Shown: piece by piece, positions 28,133-36,415 of the stretch
Position numbering within the stretch: position 1 is the stretch's first letter
How the letters are laid out: each line of letters opens with the position of its first letter
Origin: DATFDN01 sp963762525
Lineage (GTDB): Bacteria > Pseudomonadota > Alphaproteobacteria > Acetobacterales > Acetobacteraceae
DNA: 64,000 bases
Assembly: GCA_963762525.1 (NCBI GenBank)
Contig: CAVXKT010000003.1
Coordinates: 186,001-250,000, forward strand
Reading direction: 5' to 3'
Translations under genes and position numbers: made by a program
The notes under the pieces: model-generated
The model's database searches: none
Told to the model about the DNA's origin: nothing
Seen by the model: only the letters and a program-made list of their open reading frames with translations

Positions 28133-29830
28133 TCGCCGGTCGCGTGTAGATAGATGGCGATCACGCCGTCCTCGGGGATCGCAAACGGAAGCTCGGCGTC
28201 GCCGTCGGTCCAGCGCCAGAGCGCCGCACCGTCCCGCTCGGCCACATGCCAGCCTTGGGCGAGTTCCGGGTGGTCGGGAGCGATTTCGCGCGCTTCGGTG
28301 CCCGTTCCGAGCACGATCGCGCCGACGGCAACCCCGAGGCGGCGCCAGTCGTCCTGCCAGGGCCGCATATCCGCCGGGACGAAGTGGCGCGAAATGAGGC
28401 GAAGCGAACCGGTGCCCGGCGGCACCACGAATACCACCCGGCCGCCGCCGCTGCTGAGCGGTCGCAGCCTCCTGCCGTCGGCGATCAGGCACAGCCCGGG
28501 TTCGGCGGTAACGGCGCGTTCCGGATCGGGATGGCCCAGAGTGCGCGCGCGCTCGGCAAAGCGGCGCCAGATCGGCTCAATCTCCGCCGGGCGACGCAGG
28601 AACGGCGCGCACGCGCCGTCCTCGCTGCCGACGGCGGTGAGGTCGGGTGACAGGATCAGCGGCGCGTCGGCGATGGGCGAAGAGGCCGCGGTTTCGAGCA
28701 TCGAGAAAGCTTTCGGCGGCGACCCCCTCGGCCAGCAGGATCGCGTGCGAGTTCGAGTTCCACATGATAGTACGTGACCGCCGCAATTCGGCGTTCCTGC
28801 ACGATGGTCATGCCGTTGATCAGCAGCTTGGCCGGCACCAGCCGGCCGTCGAGAAGCAGAGCGTGGTCGGGCGAGAGCACCAGATCACGGGACGGCAGGC
28901 CGTCGGCCAGGGCGCCGGCGCGGATGCGCACCGGCGCTGCCTGTTCGGGCCTTGGATGTGCCGCCAGGTCAAGTGCGCGCCGGCCGATCCGGCGCACGCG
29001 GCGCGGATGGGTCCGCCCGTCCGCGAGGGCCAGAACCGGATCTCCCGGGCGCAGGCTCTCGACAGCGACGCGGTCCGGCCGGGGTGGCGATGGCGGTGCC
29101 GGCGGCGAAGCACATCGTCAGCTCCAGCGCCGAGACGGAGCTTTTGGTGGCCGGATCAGTAACCGAGGTCTCGACCACCCGGTAGTTGTTGGCGGTGCTG
29201 CCCTGGAAATTCGTAAACGAGTAAACGGTGGTGCCGTTGTTCTCGATCTTCAGAGTGCCCGAGGTGGTGGAGCCGGAATTCAGCGTAAAAACGGCCGTCA
29301 GCGGACCGCTGAGGGTGGGCCACCCGCTGCCGGTCTGCTCGATGAAGATCTGTTGGCCGGCGCCGAAACTGCGGATGATCTGGCCGTCGATGCCCGGGGT
29401 CGGCGGCTTGCCCCAGATAGAAGGTGCCGGACTGGCCGCTGGTGAAGGTGACATAACCCGACGGGCTCGACTGATCGTCGAGAATGGCGCCGCTGCCGAC
29501 CAGATTGACGAAACTGGCGCTATGGCCGGTCTCGTTCAGCTCCGCCCCCGCATCGAGCGAAATCGAACCGGTGCCGGAGAAGGCGCCGGAGGTGAGCGTG
29601 TCCCCAGGACCGACCTCCATTCCGGAGTTCAGCGTGATGGTATGCACTGTGAGCGTGGCGATATTGTCGTAGGGATTGCCATGCGCGCCGGACGGCACGG
29701 TCGGGATGACGACATCCGAGCTCGAAACCGGTACGGCACCGGTGGACCAGTTCGCGGGATCGCTCCAGTTGTCGTGGACCGCCCCGTTAAGCGTCACCGA
29801 GTGCGAAAATTGGAACGTCGCGGTAGTCAT
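28093..29830 (-). CDS. Hint-domain (Hedgehog/intein-type) secreted-like protein, four frameshifts
   Basis: ATG 29830 has a GGAG ribosome site. The N-terminal beta-rich region (DNWSDPANWSTGAVPVSSSD, SGAFSGTGSISLDAGAEL, IIRSFGAGQQIFIEQTGSGW) resembles surface-protein beta-helix repeats. The Hint module begins at CFAAGTAIATP, whose cysteine is the usual nucleophile, and continues DLVLSPDHALLLDGRLVPAK, LLINGMTIVQE and the YYHVEL block. A C-terminal domain runs from PLILSPDLTAVGSEDGACAP to the stop. Breaks near 29418, 29095, 28757 and 28700 each look like one inserted base; corrected length is 577 aa. Hint_2 proteins are common in Acetobacteraceae; the role is unknown and self-processing is only inferred. 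Confidence 0.72.
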
Positions 29831-29949
29831 ATTGGCTCCGTGGCAGATTTGGCCTCGGAACCAAACTGCCGACGGAATTAAGGGTTCGTCAATGATTTAT
29901 TCACTGATTGCCGCAACGGGCCGACGCTTGGGCATTTATCGGCGCTGGA

Positions 29950-30537
29950 TCACCCCGGGTCGACGAGGGCGAAGCGCAGACCCACCGGCGCCTGCCCGGC
30001 CACCGGCACACCGGCGCGCAGGGCCGGTTGGAAAACCCACCCGGAGACGGCGGCAAGCGCCGCCCGGTCGAGGAGGGCGAAGCCGGACGAGAGCACCACC
30101 ACGACCGATTGCGCGCTGCCGTCCGCGCCGACCCGGACCAACAGCGCGACCGTTCCCTGCATGCCCGCTTGCCGCGCCGCCTCGGGGTAGGCGGGGGGCT
30201 GATTGCGTCCGGTCGAACTCGGGGCCGCGGCTCGGTCAAGAACCGGGACGGGCGGCGGCATCGACCGCAAATCCGGGCGGGGAGCGGGTTCAACAGATAC
30301 CGGAATGATCGGCGCTTCCGGGGCGCGGGGCGGTGAGGGCGGAGCGAGCGACCCCGACCCGGTTTCGTGCAAGCGCGGATCGGGCGCGCCGACCGCCAGC
30401 GAAGCTCGGCCGGGCAGCCAGACGACATCAACCCATCGCTGTCCCATCGGCGCCACCGCGGCGCCTCCGGCCCACACGAACAGCGATCCCGCGATGCCGA
30501 GATGCAGCGATATCGACGCGGTCAGGGCGGTACGCAT
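29950..30537 (-). CDS. TonB-family energy transducer
   Basis: 195 residues: an N-terminal membrane helix (SISLHLGIAGSLFVWAGG), a proline-rich periplasmic linker (about residues 60-105) and a C-terminal TonB domain with NQPPAYPEAARQAGMQGTV, LLVRVGADGSA and SGWVFQPALRAG. It would transmit proton-motive force to outer-membrane receptors. No exbB/exbD or receptor gene is adjacent. A 28-codon frame with a good ribosome site precedes it by 13 bp. Confidence 0.83.
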   Translation of the reverse strand: MRTALTASISLHLGIAGSLFVWAGGAAVAPMGQRWVDVVWLPGRASLAVGAPDPRLHETGSGSLAPPSPPRAPEAPIIPVSVEPAPRPDLRSMPPPVPVLDRAAAPSSTGRNQPPAYPEAARQAGMQGTVALLVRVGADGSAQSVVVVLSSGFALLDRAALAAVSGWVFQPALRAGVPVAGQAPVGLRFALVDPG

Positions 30538-30550
30538 CCCGCGGATGGCC

Positions 30551-30637
30551 TCAGCTAGACGGCGGCAGCCGGCAGATCACGATGGCCACAGGATCACGTG
30601 GCTGCTGGCCCGGACCCGGGAGCAGAATGCGGCGCAT
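30551..30637 (-). CDS. Possible 28-aa small protein/leader upstream of tonB
   Basis: ATG 30637 is preceded by GGGAGGATATCG, a near-ideal ribosome site. The frame encodes MRRILLPGPGQQPRDPVAIV plus eight residues ending in PPSS, and stops 13 bp before tonB. There is no recognisable family. It could be a leader peptide coupled to tonB translation or a short membrane-associated peptide. Evidence is only the ribosome site and position. Confidence 0.35.
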   Translation of the reverse strand: MRRILLPGPGQQPRDPVAIVICRLPPSS

Positions 30638-30760
30638 CGATATCCTCCCGGGGGAATCACCCGCGGAGGGGAATGACGCCCGGCTTGTTCAACGTTCACA
30701 GATCCAAGGTTTATGCACTTTGCCGCCGAAATTGGCAGTACCCGCCACCGGTTGCCAGGT

Positions 30761-31426
30761 TCAATCTTCGGGGAAGCAGTCGTGCGGGAGGCGAGCGCGG
30801 AGTGCCGCCAGAATGGCTTGATGCACCTCTCCCGCCGTCCCCTCGGCGGGGATCAGCATGCAGCGGGCGGGTTCGCCCCGCGCGATCTCGCGAAGACCTT
30901 CCCGAACCCGCCCCTGAAATCCGGCTCCGAGCCGTTCATAACGATCGACGGCGCCACCGCGCCGAACCAGGCGGGCGGCGGCGACGGCTTCCGAAACGTC
31001 CAGGATGATGGTCAGGTCGGGTTCGAGACCGACCAACTTCGCCAAACCCGCGATCATTCGCCGGTCAACCCCCTGGCCGTAGCCCTGATACGCCATTGTC
31101 GAGTTGGTGAAGCGGTCGCAGACGACCCATGTTCCCGCGGCCAAAGCCGGGCGGATCACCTTTTCCACGTGCTCGGCGCGGGCGGCGAAATGCAGCAACG
31201 TCTCCGCCCGGGGGGACCATTCCACCTCGCCCGACAGCAGCAGGCTCCGCAGCTTCTCCGCGCCCGGTGAACCGCCCGGCTCGCGGGTGCTCAGCACCGA
31301 CAAGCCCATCTCGCGCAACGCTGTCGCGAGCAACGCGGCTTGGGTGGATTTGCCGGCGCCGTCGGCGCCTTCAAGCGTGATCAGGCGCCCTCGGCGCTTC
31401 GGTCCGAGCCGGTCATGGCGTGGCAC
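30761..31426 (-). CDS. tmk: Thymidylate kinase
   Basis: 221 residues. The P-loop is EGADGAGKSTQ near residue 22. The dTMP-binding segments are STREPGGSPGAEKLR, the D-R-F motif CDRFTNSTMAYQGYG, and the lid region with RRGGAVDRYE. It phosphorylates dTMP to dTDP in the cytoplasm for DNA synthesis. The usual holB partner is not next to it. Intact, with no frameshift. Confidence 0.95.
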   Translation of the reverse strand: MPRHDRLGPKRRGRLITLEGADGAGKSTQAALLATALREMGLSVLSTREPGGSPGAEKLRSLLLSGEVEWSPRAETLLHFAARAEHVEKVIRPALAAGTWVVCDRFTNSTMAYQGYGQGVDRRMIAGLAKLVGLEPDLTIILDVSEAVAAARLVRRGGAVDRYERLGAGFQGRVREGLREIARGEPARCMLIPAEGTAGEVHQAILAALRARLPHDCFPED

Positions 31427-31522
31427 TTTCGCTCACCTCGGGTTGAGCCCGGCACTCATGGAGCCGACGAACTCCCCGGCAAGGGCGGGCGTTGATTTGC
31501 CGGTAACTGGCAGGAGGCCATA

Positions 31523-32026
31523 ATGGGGATTTTCTCAACGCCGATCAAAACGTTGGACGATTTGTTCGTGCACACGTTGCAAGACATCTACTACGCCGAG
31601 CAGCAGATCACCAAGAACTTGCCCACCATGGCGGACAAGGCGGCGAATCCGGAATTGAAGAACGCCTTTCGCAGCCATCTCGAGGAGACCCGCAACCACG
31701 TCAAGCGGCTGGAGCAGGTGTTCCAGATGCATGGGCAGCCGGTGAAGGCCGTGAACTGTCCGGCCATCGACGGCATTCTGGCGGAGGCGAAGGAAGTCAT
31801 CTCCGATTGCGGCGACGCCGACGTCTGCGACGCTGCCATGCTGTCCGCCGCGCAGGCGGTCGAGCACTATGAGATCACCCGCTACGGTTCGCTGATCGCC
31901 TATGCCAAGCAGCTCGGACGCAGCGATTGCGCGCAGGTGTTGCAGCAGACGCTGGCGGAGGAGAAGGCGGCCGACCAGAAGCTCACCGGCATTGCCGAGA
32001 GCCGGGTCAACAGGCTCGCCGCGTAA
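31523..32026 (+). CDS. DUF892 ferritin-like protein (YciE/YciF family)
   Basis: 167 residues, full length, with AGGAGG before ATG 31523. The family pattern is clear: LDDLFVHTLQDIYYAEQQIT, FRSHLEETRNHVKRLEQVF, AAQAVEHYEITRYGSLIAYA and QQTLAEEKAADQKLT. This is a four-helix ferritin-like fold with Glu/His diiron positions. Homologues are stress-induced (general stress and desiccation), with unknown precise function. It sits with the DUF427 gene on the plus strand. Confidence 0.92.
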   Translation: MGIFSTPIKTLDDLFVHTLQDIYYAEQQITKNLPTMADKAANPELKNAFRSHLEETRNHVKRLEQVFQMHGQPVKAVNCPAIDGILAEAKEVISDCGDADVCDAAMLSAAQAVEHYEITRYGSLIAYAKQLGRSDCAQVLQQTLAEEKAADQKLTGIAESRVNRLAA

Positions 32027-32078
32027 GAGCGGCTTGCGCGGCCGGCGCGGGATGGGCAGATTGGCGGCGAGAAAAATC

Positions 32079-32360
32079 ATGCAAGCACGCTTGAACGGCA
32101 TAATCGTCGCCGCCAGCGACGACATAGTGGAATCCGGCGGATACGCCTACTTTCCGCGCTCGGCCGTGCGAATGGAGTGGCTGGAGAAGGCCGAAAAGAC
32201 CGATTCCGACCATGCTTGTCCACATGGCGTGCAATTTTATGACTTGGTGCTCAATGGCAACCGCCACCCCCGCACCGCCTGGTCGTATGAGGCGCCGCAA
32301 CCGAAGATGGCGCAGGTGGGCGGCCGGTTCGGCTTCTGGGAAGATGTCGAAGTCGGCTGA
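32079..32360 (+). CDS. DUF427 domain protein
   Basis: 93 residues from ATG 32079. The family consensus is covered almost end to end: ARLNGIIVAASDDIVESGGY, YFPRSAVRMEWL, CPHGVQFYDLVLNG, TAWSYEAPQPKM and GRFGFWEDVEV. DUF427 is a small beta-sheet domain of unknown function, often near nucleotide- or stress-related genes. It lies 52 bp after the DUF892 gene, same strand, so co-transcription is plausible. Confidence 0.88.
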   Translation: MQARLNGIIVAASDDIVESGGYAYFPRSAVRMEWLEKAEKTDSDHACPHGVQFYDLVLNGNRHPRTAWSYEAPQPKMAQVGGRFGFWEDVEVG

Positions 32361-32377
32361 CGCAGCGTGAACCCCGG

Positions 32378-32890
32378 TTAGGGGAGCGCCGTTTCGAGCC
32401 GAATGCGAATGATCGGGCCGACCGTCCACGGCCGGGCCTCCATTCCCCACAACGCGCGCCGGATGCCGGCTTGAGCCACCAGCATGCGGGACTCGCGCTC
32501 GGTCGTGAGCGTCAACCCGCGGGTAATGCCGCGCATTGTCAGCCCGCCTGCGATGTCGTCGGAGCCGGTGCAGGTCCCGGTAAAGGAGAGGGTGGGAAAC
32601 CGGGCAGCATCAAGGAACTCGGGGCCGATCATCGTCTCGCGGGTGGACTTGTCGCCCGCCTCCAGGCTGTCCACCTGCGCGGTCAGGTGCGCCACGCACC
32701 AGCCGGGGCGCGCCGGATCCACGGTGAGCGTGCCCTCGAAGCGCGAGACATGTGCGGTGATCGGGACCAGCCCGATCGCGGTGGCGCGCAAGTCAAGCCG
32801 CGCCGAAGGCGGGCTCAGGTTTAGAGTAAGCGGCGTAGCGCCAGCGAGCGCGGGGACGAACAGTAGGAGAATCAGCAACAAAAGCTGCAT
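32378..32890 (-). CDS. YceI-family periplasmic lipid-binding protein
   Basis: About 170 residues from ATG 32890, with a signal peptide (MQLLLLILLLFVPALAGATP). The mature beta-barrel lipocalin-like sequence includes HVSRFEGTLTVDPARPG, MIGPEFLDAARFPTLSFTGT and GGLTMRGITRGLTL. YceI proteins bind polyprenyl or isoprenoid chains in the periplasm; the ligand here is not known. A GTG 15 bases upstream is an alternative start. It converges with the DUF427 gene. Confidence 0.85.
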   Translation of the reverse strand: MQLLLLILLLFVPALAGATPLTLNLSPPSARLDLRATAIGLVPITAHVSRFEGTLTVDPARPGWCVAHLTAQVDSLEAGDKSTRETMIGPEFLDAARFPTLSFTGTCTGSDDIAGGLTMRGITRGLTLTTERESRMLVAQAGIRRALWGMEARPWTVGPIIRIRLETALP

Positions 32891-32962
32891 AATGCACACT
32901 ATCACATGCGGGGGGATCCGGGAGGCGAATTCGCATTCGCCCCCCGGATTATACCCGGTCGG

Positions 32963-34132
32963 TCAGGCATTCGGCCGCGGGCCGTCGGTCGCTTTCGCGG
33001 CGACATCCCGCGCCGCTTCGTTCGCCTTGGTGCCGATCGCGCTCGCGTGCTCCCGGGCCTGGCCGGCGACATCGAGCGCCGCGTCGGTTGCCTTGGACCC
33101 GAACTCGCTCGCTTGCCGGGTCACGTCCCGGGCCGTCTGCCGGCCCGCGTCCATGGCCGCGCGGCCGAGATCGGTGCCGCGATCGGTGGCTTCCCGGACC
33201 ACGCCCTCGATGGTTGCGCGGGCGTCGCGGGCGGCCCCGCCCAGGTTCTCGCGCTCCCACTCGGTCGGCGGAATCAGCGCACCGAGCAGCGCCCCGATGC
33301 CGAGGCCCACCGCGCCCAGCAGCACCGGGTTATCGGTGATGGCCGCTATCACGCTGCCGCCGGCTCCCCCGGCGGCGTCGCGGGCACGCGACAGGCTGCC
33401 GGCCGCGGCACTTCCCAGCCGTCGGCCCTGATCGCGCAGATCATTCACGGTGCCGCTCATCCGGTCGCCCATGTCCTGCATCGTATCCCCCGCTCCGCTG
33501 ATGCCGCTCGCCACCGAACTCCGCGCCGAACTCGCCGCGTCGGCCGCGCCGCCGACCATTCCGCTCATGCGGCTCGCGACCGAGCTTCCCATCGAGCTCG
33601 CCGTGTCGGCGGCATTCCCGGCCATCTCGCTCACTCTCTGGCGCGCGGCGAACAGCGCTTCCTGAACCCGATCGGCATAGGTTTCGGCGCTCTCCTGAGC
33701 ACTCCGCGCGAGCCCCAACACCTTCCCGCGTGCCTCCGTCACCCGGCCGCGATAGGCGATGTCGGTCTCGCCGGTTTCGCGCGTGATGTCGGTCCCGGCG
33801 TTCCAGGCCCGGGTCGCGAGATCATCGCGTGGAACCGGCGGGCGCAGCCGCGCCGCCGCGCTCCGCGCAGGCGCATGGCCGCGCGGACCCGCCATCAGCC
33901 AGGCCAGGCCCACCCCCACCAGCGCCACCGGGATCGGCCGCTCGCGCACCGCCTCGCTCAAGTTGCGCGTGAAATCGATCCCCTGCCGGGTGCGCAGCAG
34001 ATCCAGCCCCTCATCGACGATCTGACCGGGCGAGAGGCGGCTTGCCAACTCCGTCAGCCGATTGTCGAGGCGGCTGCGGGTCGCGTGCAGATCGCGCTCG
34101 ATGACGTCGGGGTCCGTGGTGGTCTGCGACAT
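32963..34132 (-). CDS. DUF3618 protein, Ala/Ser/Gly-rich with two membrane segments
   Basis: 389 residues. The N-terminal DUF3618 signature (DPDVIERDLHATRSRLDNRL, then TELASRLSPGQIVDEGLDLL) is followed by a hydrophobic segment (RPIPVALVGVGLAWLMAGP), a long repetitive region with SSMGSSVASRMSGM-like units (about residues 170-240), a second hydrophobic segment (VLLGAVGLGIGALLGALI) and a low-complexity amphipathic tail. The start overlaps the holin-like gene stop (TGATG). Probably an inner-membrane envelope-stress protein, but the family has no assigned function. Confidence 0.8.
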   Translation of the reverse strand: MSQTTTDPDVIERDLHATRSRLDNRLTELASRLSPGQIVDEGLDLLRTRQGIDFTRNLSEAVRERPIPVALVGVGLAWLMAGPRGHAPARSAAARLRPPVPRDDLATRAWNAGTDITRETGETDIAYRGRVTEARGKVLGLARSAQESAETYADRVQEALFAARQRVSEMAGNAADTASSMGSSVASRMSGMVGGAADAASSARSSVASGISGAGDTMQDMGDRMSGTVNDLRDQGRRLGSAAAGSLSRARDAAGGAGGSVIAAITDNPVLLGAVGLGIGALLGALIPPTEWERENLGGAARDARATIEGVVREATDRGTDLGRAAMDAGRQTARDVTRQASEFGSKATDAALDVAGQAREHASAIGTKANEAARDVAAKATDGPRPNA

Positions 34133-34516
34133 CAGAGATGCTCCTTCACCAATTGCGCGTCGAGGCCGACGTTGCGACTGACGCGCTGCGGCGCGAGCTT
34201 CGACAGCTTGAGCATGTTGATCCCGGCGAAGCTGAGGAAGCCGCCGATGGCGATGATCAGGACGCCGATCACGAGCGCCGCCGCCCAGGCCGGGATGACA
34301 TAGGTTAGGGCATCGACCGCCGCCGTCAGCAGCACGATCAGTCCGGCAAAGCCCACGAACATGCCGCCGAAGACCCAGATCAGTGCGACGATCGCGCGCT
34401 CGAGCTTGCGGTCCAGCTCGACCTTCGCAAGGGCGAACTCGCCGCGCACCAGGTCCTGCGCATCGCGCGCCACGTCGCCCACGATGTCGAGCAGGCCCGC
34501 GAGGGGCGCGCGTCAT
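34132..34516 (-). CDS. Phage-holin-superfamily III-like (DUF1469) membrane protein, one frameshift
   Basis: ATG 34516 overlaps the stop of the upstream gene (ATGGATGA context). An extra base near 34500 separates the first codons (MTRAP) from AGLLDIVGDVARDAQDLVRG. The product, about 127 residues, has a short amphipathic helix followed by two hydrophobic helices (ALIWVFGGMFVGFAGLIVLL, and WAAALVIGVLIIAIGGFLSF). This matches the DUF1469/holin-X family found next to DUF883/DUF3618 stress proteins. It is chromosomal and probably not a phage lysis gene. Confidence 0.75.
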
Positions 34517-35268
34517 CCATTGTAGGTCGTCCCGGGGTAAGTCGTGCCCGGCGGCGTGCTCGCCCCGTCGCGGCCCGTGGTGGGGGGCTCGCTCGTCGAT
34601 AACGCTACCGGCTGAGCGCGAGAGGCGGACGATTGGCCGGCGGGCCGATCATACCAGTCGCGCCCGCCCGATGCCGGCTGCTCGAGCGCGACCCGCGCCA
34701 TGCGCGCGAGCGCGAAGCCGGCGGCGACCGAGGCGCCCGCGAACAGCGCCGGCTGGCGATGCGCGACGCCGCGCACGCGCTGCATGATGGCGTTGAGGTC
34801 GTTGGAGCGAATCATCTCCGCGACCGCGCCCAGCTCGGAGGCGCCCGCCTCCACCATTTGCGAAAGCCACAGCTGATCGGCTTGACGCAGCGTGTCGGCC
34901 GCCTTGTGAACGTCGCCCGCGACCGCTTCCACCGTCTCGGCCGCCTGATCGCGGCGATCGCCCAATTCGTTCAGCCGGTTCTGGACGGTCTGGCCGACTT
35001 CGCTCACGCCTTGGCGAGCCTGTTCGATCACTTTTCCGGCACGCTCCGCCGCCGCCCCGGCGACCCGGGTCGCGCGCTCGCCCGCCTCTTGTGCCAGATC
35101 GGAACCGCGGTCCCGGGCCGTGCTCGCCACGTCGGCGGCGCGGGTCTGCGCATCCGAGGCGATATCGGCACCGCGCTTGCGGGCCGTCTCTCCGGCCTCC
35201 TGCGCCTGATCGGCTACGCGGGAAGCGGTTTGGCCGAGTTGTGGTTTCGTTCGCTCGGGTTCGTCCAT
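34513..35268 (-). CDS. Ala/Gln-rich helical stress-type protein (LEA/DUF883-like)
   Basis: 251 residues from ATG 35268 (GGAG ribosome site). The first 120 residues are almost entirely amphipathic helix with 11-residue-like repeats (ASDAQTRAADVASTARDRGS), reminiscent of LEA and apolipoprotein-like proteins. Then comes a conserved block (DQLWLSQMVEAGASELGAVA), a weak hydrophobic segment and a Ser/Thr/Pro tail. No enzymatic motif. It leads a three-gene overlapping operon with the holin-like and DUF3618 genes, divergent from YihY. Function unknown, envelope or desiccation stress inferred. Confidence 0.65.
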   Translation of the reverse strand: MDEPERTKPQLGQTASRVADQAQEAGETARKRGADIASDAQTRAADVASTARDRGSDLAQEAGERATRVAGAAAERAGKVIEQARQGVSEVGQTVQNRLNELGDRRDQAAETVEAVAGDVHKAADTLRQADQLWLSQMVEAGASELGAVAEMIRSNDLNAIMQRVRGVAHRQPALFAGASVAAGFALARMARVALEQPASGGRDWYDRPAGQSSASRAQPVALSTSEPPTTGRDGASTPPGTTYPGTTYNG

Positions 35269-35400
35269 TGTCTCCGCTCCTGATCGCGGGTTATGTGATC
35301 GGTGGAAACGGTTGAAGCGGGAATTGGTTGCGCTCACGCCCAAGCGGAACCGGGCCGTCGGCGTTTCGTTCCATTCCCCGGTCCCTTTGGCGGAGATGGC

Positions 35401-36373
35401 ATGGCAAAGCAGGCGAGCATGGCGGCGAGCGGACCGCGGGCGCGAGGCGAGCGATCCGTTGCAGATCACGCGCGCCGGCTGGAAGGACGTGTTCTGGCGC
35501 ACCTATCGGGGCATCAACGAAAAGAACCTGTTCCTGGTCGCGGGCGGCGTCACCTACTACATTCTGCTGGCGCTGTTCCCGGCTCTGGTCGCGCTGGTCT
35601 CGCTCTACGGCTTGGCCTTTGATCGCGCGCAGGTGGAAAAGCAGATCAACGCCATGTCCGGCGTCATGCCGGACGCGGCGCGCCAAATCGTAGCGACCGA
35701 AATGCACCAGATCGTCAGCGCCTCGGGCGGCGCGCTCGGCATCGGCGCCGTCATCGGTATCCTGTTCGCCCTCTACAGCGCCTCGCGCGGCACCAGCGGC
35801 ATGATCTCCGGCCTCGATATCGCGTACGGGGAGACCGAGACCCGCAGTATCGTCCGGTTCAATCTGCTGGCGCTCGGGATGACCCTGGTCCTGCTCGTCG
35901 GCGGCCTGGTCGCGATAGCCCTGGTCGCCGTCCTGCCGGCGGCGGTCACCAACGTCGGCAACAGCAGCGGCGTCCTGAAATGGGCGATCCTGATCGCCGA
36001 ATGGCCGTTGCTGCTGCTGATCGTGACGACGATTTTAGCGGTGCTCTACCGTTTCCTTCCCGACCGCCATCCGCCGCAATGGCGCTGGCTCACACCCGGC
36101 GCCGTCACCGGGGCGGTGCTGTGGGTCATCGGTTCAATCCTGTTCAGCATCTATGTGAGCAACTTCGGCAACTACAACGCCACCTACGGCTCGCTGGGTG
36201 CGGTGGTGGTGCTGATGACCTGGCTCTACCTTTCGGCCTTCGTCGCGCTCCTGGGGGCGCAGATCAACGCCGAGATGGAACGCCAGACCAAGCAGGATAC
36301 GACGAAGGCGGGCGACAAGCCGATGGGCGAGCGCCGCGCCACCGCTGCCGATACGCTCGGCCCGGAGACTTGA
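35401..36373 (+). CDS. YihY/BrkB-family inner-membrane protein, probable frameshift near start
   Basis: About 323 residues. ATG 35401 has GGCGGAG five bases upstream and encodes MAKQASMAASGPRARGE. The main reading then resumes in the next frame as ASDPLQITRAGWKDVFWRTY, implying one extra base near 35440. If no frameshift exists, ATG 35396 reads directly into the main frame. The core has six membrane helices with the family motif FLVAGGVTYYILLALFPALV and FGNYNATYGSLGAVVVLMTW. Despite old names (RNase BN), it is an integral membrane protein of unclear function. Confidence 0.85.
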
Positions 36374-36415
36374 AGGGGGTGGACTGCGAGCGCCCGCAGT
36401 CGAGGCGCGGCGCTC

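Noticed and set aside
34132..34516. Prophage signal from a holin-like protein
   Set aside because: No other phage genes nearby; DUF1469 proteins are common chromosomal neighbours of DUF3618/DUF883 genes.
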